Of a stretch of DNA of 50,019 nucleotides, positions 45,033 to 50,019 are shown in pieces (position 1 is the first letter of the stretch; each line of letters starts with the position of its first letter). Origin of the DNA: CBDUQP01 sp965369385. GTDB taxonomy: Bacteria; Planctomycetota; Phycisphaerae; SM23-33. The stretch is taken from positions 1 to 50,019 of the forward strand of contig CBDUQP010000007.1 in the NCBI GenBank assembly GCA_965369385.1, read 5' to 3'. Below the pieces are notes generated by a model. The model saw only the letters and a list, made by a program, of their open reading frames with translations. It had not been told where the DNA came from and did not search any database. The translations under genes and the position numbers were made by a program.

Positions 45033-45533
45033 ATGAACGATGAATACAGTGGAGCTGAAGTATCGGTTGGCAAGCGGTTCATGGCGGCTGCGATTGATGC
45101 GGCACGTGAAGGGATTGGTCAGGGGCAGACGCCTTTCGGCGCGTGCGTGGTGCGTGGCGATGAGATCATAGCCGCCACGCACAATGAAGTATGGCAACGC
45201 TGCGATGCGACGGCGCATGCGGAGGTAGTCGCGATTCGCGCGGCCTGCGAGAAGCTCGGGACGATAGATTTGTCGGCCTGCGAGATTTATTCCACATGTG
45301 AACCGTGCCCGATGTGTTTTGCCGCATGCCATTGGGCGAGGATCGGGCGGATTGTCTTCGGTGCGTCAATCGCAGATGCGAAGGCTGCGGGGTTCAGCGA
45401 GATGGAGATATCCAACGAAAGCATGAAGGCCCTGGGCCCAAGCGCAATTGTGCTGGCCGGCGGTTTCATGCGAGATGAGTGCACAGAGCTGTTCAGCATC
45501 TGGAAAAGCGCGGCCGACGCGAGAGTGTACTGA
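45033..45533 (+). CDS. Nucleoside/guanine deaminase family protein
   Basis: 166 residues of the cytidine-deaminase fold, zinc-dependent. Ligands are H62 (TAHAEVVAI, with the proton-shuttling E64) and C92/C95 (STCEPCPMC). The layout TPFGACVV...AHAE...EPCPMC...A..A.AAGFSE is closer to bacterial guanine deaminase (GuaD) than to tRNA adenosine deaminase TadA, but this is a judgement by eye. ATG 45033 follows GAGGAG; the open frame runs much further upstream into the BlaR1-like gene and that part is not coding. It stands alone. Confidence 0.88.
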   Translation: MNDEYSGAEVSVGKRFMAAAIDAAREGIGQGQTPFGACVVRGDEIIAATHNEVWQRCDATAHAEVVAIRAACEKLGTIDLSACEIYSTCEPCPMCFAACHWARIGRIVFGASIADAKAAGFSEMEISNESMKALGPSAIVLAGGFMRDECTELFSIWKSAADARVY

Positions 45534-45586
45534 GTTTGCTTAGGCACGTACCATTTCTTGGTTCTGAGAGTGCCGTACAGCTAATC

Positions 45587-46381
45587 TCATCCCAACTGTT
45601 TGAGAATCGCGGGGATTTCGTGAAGCTGATCTACTGTGAAATCCGGCTTGGCGGTATCGCAGATTTCATCATCGCGGCGCACATGGATACTCCCCATGGA
45701 GACTTGGTTGGCTCCGGCGATGTCTTTTGACAGGCTGTTGCCTATCATCACACACTGGCTGGCCTTGGCTCCCAGCCGCTTGAGGATGGCGATATACGGT
45801 TGGGGATCCGGTTTGCCGATGCCCACTTCCGATGAGATGATGATGGGGTCGAAGTATTCGCCGATATCGGTTGCTCTGATCTTCCCGCGCTGTATGCCGG
45901 AAACGCCATTTGTCAGCATGGCCATATGGTATTGGCTGCGGAGTTCGTTCAGCAGTGGCAGGGCGTCTTCGTACAGACAGTGATACTTGGCGCGGACTTC
46001 AGGCAACCGGCGGGTCATCAGGGCGGCGAGTTTATCGTCATTGACATCGAATTCTGCCAGCCCGGCGCGCCATGCGTTGAAGCGGTATTGTGATGTTCCT
46101 ATCCATTCATGCAACGCCGTCAGTTCCTGTTCAATGGTGCCGCTGAAATCGCCGGACATCCCCTCAAATGAACTGACTCCGACACTTCGGGCCCAACTTG
46201 TGTGCTTGGAAGAATACCAGACGGTCTTCGCAGCCGCACGGACGGCAGCCGCAAGTTGCGTAGCATCCAGGCCGTGCTTGCTTACGGCCGGTCCGCAGTT
46301 GTCCTCGAAGGCGGCCTGCATCGAGGAGTACTCGGGCATAAGCGTTTCGTCTAGATCGAATACAAGCGTTGTTATGTTCAT
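45587..46381 (-). CDS. HAD-superfamily hydrolase
   Basis: 264 residues. Nucleophile D9 and general acid D11 lie in VFDLDETLMPE. The second motif is MLTNG, the third is the Lys of GKPDPQPY, and the fourth is GNSLSKDIAGA with its Asp. A helical cap lies between motifs one and two (about 20-135), so it is a C1-type HAD similar to YjjG/REG-2 nucleotide or sugar phosphatases. The substrate is not known. The gene is convergent with the deaminase (53 bp between stops). Confidence 0.92.
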   Translation of the reverse strand: MNITTLVFDLDETLMPEYSSMQAAFEDNCGPAVSKHGLDATQLAAAVRAAAKTVWYSSKHTSWARSVGVSSFEGMSGDFSGTIEQELTALHEWIGTSQYRFNAWRAGLAEFDVNDDKLAALMTRRLPEVRAKYHCLYEDALPLLNELRSQYHMAMLTNGVSGIQRGKIRATDIGEYFDPIIISSEVGIGKPDPQPYIAILKRLGAKASQCVMIGNSLSKDIAGANQVSMGSIHVRRDDEICDTAKPDFTVDQLHEIPAILKQLG

Positions 46382-46834
46382 TGGCGTGAGTCTTGGGGTG
46401 AATCCGTTCTCGCTGGCGATCAGGGAAATAGATCAAGACACAGACTAACATCCTGTGTGTGCCCCAGGCAAGAGGCAACGTCTATTCTTGAGCGGGCGGG
46501 GACAAGTGTGGTCAGTTCGCCGGGCGTGGCGAGGAGGTGATATTGCGTCAGTGCGATTGGCGGGTGTTGAGTGATTCTGCAGGGCAGCTAGACCAGTACA
46601 TCGACGCCCTTGAGGAATTTCGCCATCATGCTCTTCTGCTGCTGCAGGAGCTTGCGCAGATACCGGCTTTGGGGGCGAGAGAGATCGGGCCTGGGCATCG
46701 CTGATTTAACGCGACGCTTTGCGGGTCTCACCCTTGATGCGGACAAACCTCTGCTTAAAGCTACTGATCGAATGTGTGCCATTTGTCCCATACCCTAGTG
46801 TCGACAACTCGTGAAAGAATCAGTTGCCATTAGC

Positions 46835-46987
46835 ATTGGCAGCAAAGTGCCAATAATGTTGTGTCCCAATGGATTGCTGTGTTCAGGGGAGGGTGTGTGT
46901 GAAAGCACGGCAGGGGCAGACGAGGATTACCCTCGCCTGCATAGCTGTTGACCAAACAGCTCCATGCCGATGCAGGAAGCCCGAGGG
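46835..46987 (+). ncRNA. Candidate structured RNA
   Basis: A perfect hairpin ATTGGCA gcaaag TGCCAAT (46835-46854) is followed by a nested structure: CCCTCG (46930-46935), CCTGCAT (46936-46942), hairpin AGCTGTT gacca AACAGCT (46943-46961), ATGCAGG (46970-46976) and CGAGGG (46982-46987). All stems are perfect. CCTCG can alternatively pair with CGAGG just upstream (46921-46925), so two exclusive folds exist. The strand is uncertain because stems read on both. It matches no family I know. Confidence 0.4.
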
Positions 46988-47163
46988 AGACTCTGGCGCG
47001 CTTGTCAAGTAGAAGACCGCTCGCCGCAGAGACACATTCCCTACGGATTTCCCATGGGCCCCAACCCATGTAAAGCGTATCGGAGGAATTGTGGGTCACT
47101 TCTTAATGAGAGTTTCGGAAATATGACTATTGCCAGAATAACACCCAAAATGGTTATTGTCGC

Positions 47164-47187
47164 CTAGGGGGATCGCCCTAGTTTGTT
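47164..47187 (+). terminator. Possible intrinsic terminator
   Basis: Stem CTAGGG ggatcg CCCTAG (47164-47181) followed by TTTGTT. If the upstream stem-loop cluster is transcribed rightwards, this could be its 3' end. Confidence 0.45.
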
Positions 47188-47403
47188 CTGTGAATTCTTA
47201 GTAAGTGATTATCTAATTGATGGATAAGGATGAGATTCAGGTAGCGAATGTGCTCGAAAAACCGCCAGTATGATCTTTGGTGCGTAAAAGTTGTCATAAT
47301 AGTGAGAAAGCTGTTGAACCGGTGCGATGGGCGGCTATAGTCCCGCATGAAGGGCGCGCCCGCGCCTGGCGATTGTCGTTAACTGGCATAGGACACAGGA
47401 ATC

Positions 47404-48519
47404 ATGTCTGACAAAAAGCTGAATGCGGAACACGGTATCGTTTGTTATCTTCCCAAGGAGCGGATGGGCTACTTTGCCTGGCCGAGCATTGTTCGCACCG
47501 AAAGCGGAAAGCTGATTGTCGGCGCATCCGGCCTGCGATTTGACCACATGTGTCCCTGGGGCAAGACCGTGCTCATGGAGAGCGCCGACGCGGGAATGAC
47601 CTGGACTGCTCCGCAGGTACTAAACAATACGCCTCTTGATGATCGCGATGTTGGTTTGGTGAGTTTGGGTGGTGAAGAGATCCTGGTTAGTTGGTTCACT
47701 GCGGATAATCGTTCGCACTATGACTTGGCGAAGAAGAGCTATGATCTGAGCGAGGAGGAGATATCGCGATGGGACACGGCTTTTTCGCTGTATGATGAAG
47801 ATGCGGTAGCGAGGTGGTGCAATCCATTCACCAGGTACAGCCCCGACGCGGGTGTTTCCTGGAGCGACTATCATCCTACGCCGGTATCTTCGCCGCACGG
47901 GCCCATTTGCCTAGCCGATGGAAGTGTGTTTTACTTCGGCAAGGAGTGGTGGGGGAATAATCTGGAAGCGTTGAAGCCTGTCTCGGCATATGCCAGCGAA
48001 GACCATGGCAAGACGTGGACGAAGCTCGGCGAAGTCCCCCGGCCGGAAGGTGTCAAGGAAGGTGATTTGTGTGAAGCCCACGTTCTGGAGATGCCGTCGG
48101 GCAAGCTTGTCGGCCTGCTGCGCTACGAGGGCAAGAGCGATGACAAGGACGCGTACATGTTCTTCTCGATGTTCCAGAGCGATTCGCTTGATGGCGGGCG
48201 GACCTGGTCCGAAGCGAAGTACCTGGGCATTTACGGATCGCCGCCGCACCTGATGCGGCATTCTTCCGGTGCGATCATATGCACATACTCCTATCGCAAG
48301 GACCCACTGGGCCATCGCGTGATGTTCAGCTGGGACGAAGGCGAGACATGGGATAGTGACTGGATATTGCGGGACGATGCTCCCGGGCGAGATCACGGAT
48401 ATCCCGCCTCTGTGGAGATGCCTGACGGGCAGATCCTGTCAGTCTACTATCAGCGCGCCAATGACGAGTACAAGAACACAGGCATCCTCAGTTCCAGATG
48501 GGAGCTGCCCGCCCGTTGA
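47404..48519 (+). CDS. Sialidase-superfamily protein with five Asp boxes
   Basis: 371 residues, a six-bladed propeller candidate. Asp boxes (SxDxGxTW) are SADAGMTW, SPDAGVSW, SEDHGKTW, SLDGGRTW and SWDEGETW, one per blade. There is no signal peptide, so it appears cytoplasmic, unlike classical secreted sialidases. Polar and acidic residues such as DDRDVG and LCEAH are in inter-blade loops where the active site would be. Planctomycetota carry many such proteins, and the sugar substrate cannot be read. The gene stands alone, on the opposite strand to the next one. Confidence 0.88.
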   Translation: MSDKKLNAEHGIVCYLPKERMGYFAWPSIVRTESGKLIVGASGLRFDHMCPWGKTVLMESADAGMTWTAPQVLNNTPLDDRDVGLVSLGGEEILVSWFTADNRSHYDLAKKSYDLSEEEISRWDTAFSLYDEDAVARWCNPFTRYSPDAGVSWSDYHPTPVSSPHGPICLADGSVFYFGKEWWGNNLEALKPVSAYASEDHGKTWTKLGEVPRPEGVKEGDLCEAHVLEMPSGKLVGLLRYEGKSDDKDAYMFFSMFQSDSLDGGRTWSEAKYLGIYGSPPHLMRHSSGAIICTYSYRKDPLGHRVMFSWDEGETWDSDWILRDDAPGRDHGYPASVEMPDGQILSVYYQRANDEYKNTGILSSRWELPAR

Positions 48520-48544
48520 GGCGCCCCGGTTGCCGGTGGACATT

Positions 48545-49723
48545 CTACGTGGTGCGGAGCGACGGAGTCTTCCTGGGGCTATTCCAGTGCGTCATGATTT
48601 GCTTGAGTTGATTGGCGGTGGTTTTGTTTGCCGACAAGGTCGCCGCCTTTCCGCCCGGGATAGATATTTTCAGTTTGACCCTGTTGCCGTCAACTGTTTT
48701 GGGTTCGCAGGACACCTTTTGATCTCTTGCAAACTCGATCAGTGACAGTGATTTGTGATAGACCAGTTTCTTGTCGGTCACGATTACCCCGGCGATTCCG
48801 GCTTCGGCTTTGGAGAAGTCGGCATCGGGTATATACGCCAGGAAGTCTTCCTCGCTTGCGAGCGTAAACCACTGTTTGATTCTATTTCTCACAGCGAGCG
48901 GAAGGCGTTTCCACGCTCCTCCTCCTCCATTTTTGAGAGCGGCTTCGATTTCCTGTGCGATTGTACTTCTTTCTCCACATGCCGAAACGGCGAAGGCATA
49001 TGCTTGTTGCACCGAAGCGATTCCCAATTCGCACATTTCCCCTTCGGTGTCGTTGTTGGGGCGGATATCGGTCATTATCGCCCCTACAGGCGAACACGAT
49101 TTGCAGACGTAGTAAGGGAACGGCAGGCAGTACGGTTCGGGGATGAATTCAATTTTACTCAGGACAGACAGCAGCTTGATTGGCGAGTGTTCCTTGAACC
49201 TGTCGAGTTCGAACACCGATGGCATGTGGTAACCGGTGCGTTCCTTCATGTCGGCGCGTTTCTTGGTGCGTGAGCAATGCCACTCCACCGTGTAGATCGA
49301 AAGCTCATCGGTTGATCCGCACGTTATGCATTTCTGCGGGAACTTGCTGCGAAATTCTTCCTGGAAGAGGAGCGAACTGTCGAAAAGCAGAAACGCTCCC
49401 ATCTCGTCGACATGTTTCAGACGCACTTGAAAAGACAGAGCGCCACCACCGTCAACTATTGTGGGCATCTTTCTGGTGGGGACCTGCACCTGCGCTTGGC
49501 GATGGGGTGTGTAGTTGTCTTGTTTGGGTGCCAGAGCCCCAGCGGCCGAGTTATCATTGAGCCAATCGGCGATCTCGGCGGTATGTGCAGATTCGTCGCT
49601 CAACAGCTCCGCCAGGGCGAAAGCCGCTCCGCACGCGGCACACTTGGCTCTCTTCGCCTGGCAGCCGGCGGGGATTGCCAACTCAATTCCACAAGATGGA
49701 CACGTAGAGCTTATCTGAGACAT
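48545..49723 (-). CDS. Zinc-ribbon protein of unknown function
   Basis: 392 residues. ATG 49723 follows GGAGG. The N-terminal ribbon has C8/C11 and C28/C31 (CPSC...CAAC), like the MJ0042/DUF zinc fingers common in Planctomycetota. After a linker, two more Cys pairs appear (KCITCGS and VCKSCSP, about residues 133 and 213), perhaps a second split zinc site. The C-terminal part ends with a beta-rich segment (GVIVTDKKLVYHKSLSLIEFARDQ) reminiscent of a PH-like fold. No signal peptide or membrane helix is seen. The function is unknown. Confidence 0.8.
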   Translation of the reverse strand: MSQISSTCPSCGIELAIPAGCQAKRAKCAACGAAFALAELLSDESAHTAEIADWLNDNSAAGALAPKQDNYTPHRQAQVQVPTRKMPTIVDGGGALSFQVRLKHVDEMGAFLLFDSSLLFQEEFRSKFPQKCITCGSTDELSIYTVEWHCSRTKKRADMKERTGYHMPSVFELDRFKEHSPIKLLSVLSKIEFIPEPYCLPFPYYVCKSCSPVGAIMTDIRPNNDTEGEMCELGIASVQQAYAFAVSACGERSTIAQEIEAALKNGGGGAWKRLPLAVRNRIKQWFTLASEEDFLAYIPDADFSKAEAGIAGVIVTDKKLVYHKSLSLIEFARDQKVSCEPKTVDGNRVKLKISIPGGKAATLSANKTTANQLKQIMTHWNSPRKTPSLRTT

Positions 49724-50019
49724 TTCGCCTCCGCATTGTTAAGCACTGTAATGTCGAATACTAAAATTGTGTACACAGAGTCTGATGAGACAAATGGATA
49801 CGCCTGTTTGGCCGCAGATATGACAAGCCGCCTGAGATCCTAAACGCATTTATCCAAATTATACAGCAAGAGCGAGCAAATGTTTAGCAAAACAAAGGGA
49901 GAAATCCACACGTGTGCGAGATGCTTCTCTGGCGGCAGATAACGTGAGTTGTCATCAATTCTTGTGGCAGCTTCCGTCGCCGCCTGCGGCTTAGTCGTGA
50001 CATGTTGAAGGCAGAAACT
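49724..50019. other. Right-end flank
   Basis: I see no gene, repeat or clear signal in this stretch. It must include the promoter of the zinc-ribbon gene on the minus strand. Confidence 0.4.

Larger units (their letters stand above)
46382..47403. other. 1-kb non-coding region
   Basis: No gene is supported; a 67-codon minus-strand frame (46588-46791) is doubtful. The middle holds the stem-loop cluster at 46835-46987, and a hairpin with a T-run follows at 47164-47187. No tRNA, tmRNA, RNase P, SRP or 6S core motif could be found by eye. Confidence 0.5.

Noticed and set aside
46588..46791. 67-codon minus-strand frame, basic
   Set aside because: There is no properly spaced ribosome-binding site and no recognisable domain; left as unproven.
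46800..47190. tmRNA, RNase P RNA, SRP RNA, 6S RNA or known riboswitch
   Set aside because: The core conserved strings of these families were looked for by eye and not found, so only an unnamed structured candidate is reported.

Overview
The window reads as a chromosomal piece from a Planctomycetota bacterium, most probably a Phycisphaerae-type lineage. This is inferred from the mixture of a PEP-CTERM exported protein, a BlaI/BlaR1-like pair carrying large planctomycete-style C-terminal extensions, a DUF58/BatA pair, two-partner secretion genes and Asp-box sialidase-like enzymes. No rRNA or other phylogenetic marker that would settle it was read. There is no phage, plasmid, transposase or CRISPR signal. 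The unusual material is regulatory and repetitive DNA in the intergenic regions.

Layout. 1-847 is a non-coding, repeat-rich stretch. 848-4299 (minus) encodes a hybrid histidine kinase overlapping a single-domain response regulator. 4966-7210 (plus) has a short TrmH-family RNA methyltransferase and an unrecognised protein. A minus-strand lipoprotein follows (7359-7955). A tight plus-strand operon then holds rsmD, a DUF58 protein and a BatA/von Willebrand protein, followed by a CCA-adding/poly(A) polymerase-family enzyme (8233-13185). A bidirectional terminator separates these from the classical fatty-acid/phospholipid cluster on the minus strand, rpmF-plsX-fabH-fabD-fabG-acpP-fabF (19140 down to 13264). 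Next come alaS and ispG (minus) and a tRNA-Arg(CCG).

23915-30769 (minus) is an envelope/surface block: a TpsB outer-membrane translocator, its TpsA exoprotein and a PEP-CTERM beta-propeller-like protein. Two small exported proteins and an acyltransferase-3 follow. 34334-39816 (plus) is a five-gene operon: a YtrA-type GntR regulator, an ABC ATPase, a membrane permease, a membrane protein with PEGA-like and HEAT-like parts, and a TPR-like protein anchored at its C-terminus. A promoter overlapped by an inverted repeat lies directly upstream. 40588-44842 encodes a BlaI-family repressor and a 1289-residue BlaR1-type M56 peptidase whose outer part ends in a SecD P1-head-like domain. Its promoter is overlapped by a long palindrome. 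The right end holds a nucleoside/guanine deaminase, a HAD hydrolase, an Asp-box sialidase-like protein and a zinc-ribbon protein.

Four families of structured or repeated DNA stand out. (1) A composite repeat of about 350-385 bp is present at 394-750 (+) and 33817-34200 (-), with arrays of T/A-tracts at about 11 bp period. (2) A three-hairpin element of about 110-125 bp is present at 103-222 and as a divergent pair at 40064-40384 just upstream of the blaI-like promoter. (3) A CTAGT/TTTGTAACGGCGAATTTG element carries a different palindrome at its centre in each copy (about 4651, 14530 and 25983). (4) A nested stem-loop at 46921-46987 has two mutually exclusive pairings. The protein annotations rest on readable motifs. 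The repeat and RNA claims rest on alignment and base pairing by eye and have not been searched against databases.
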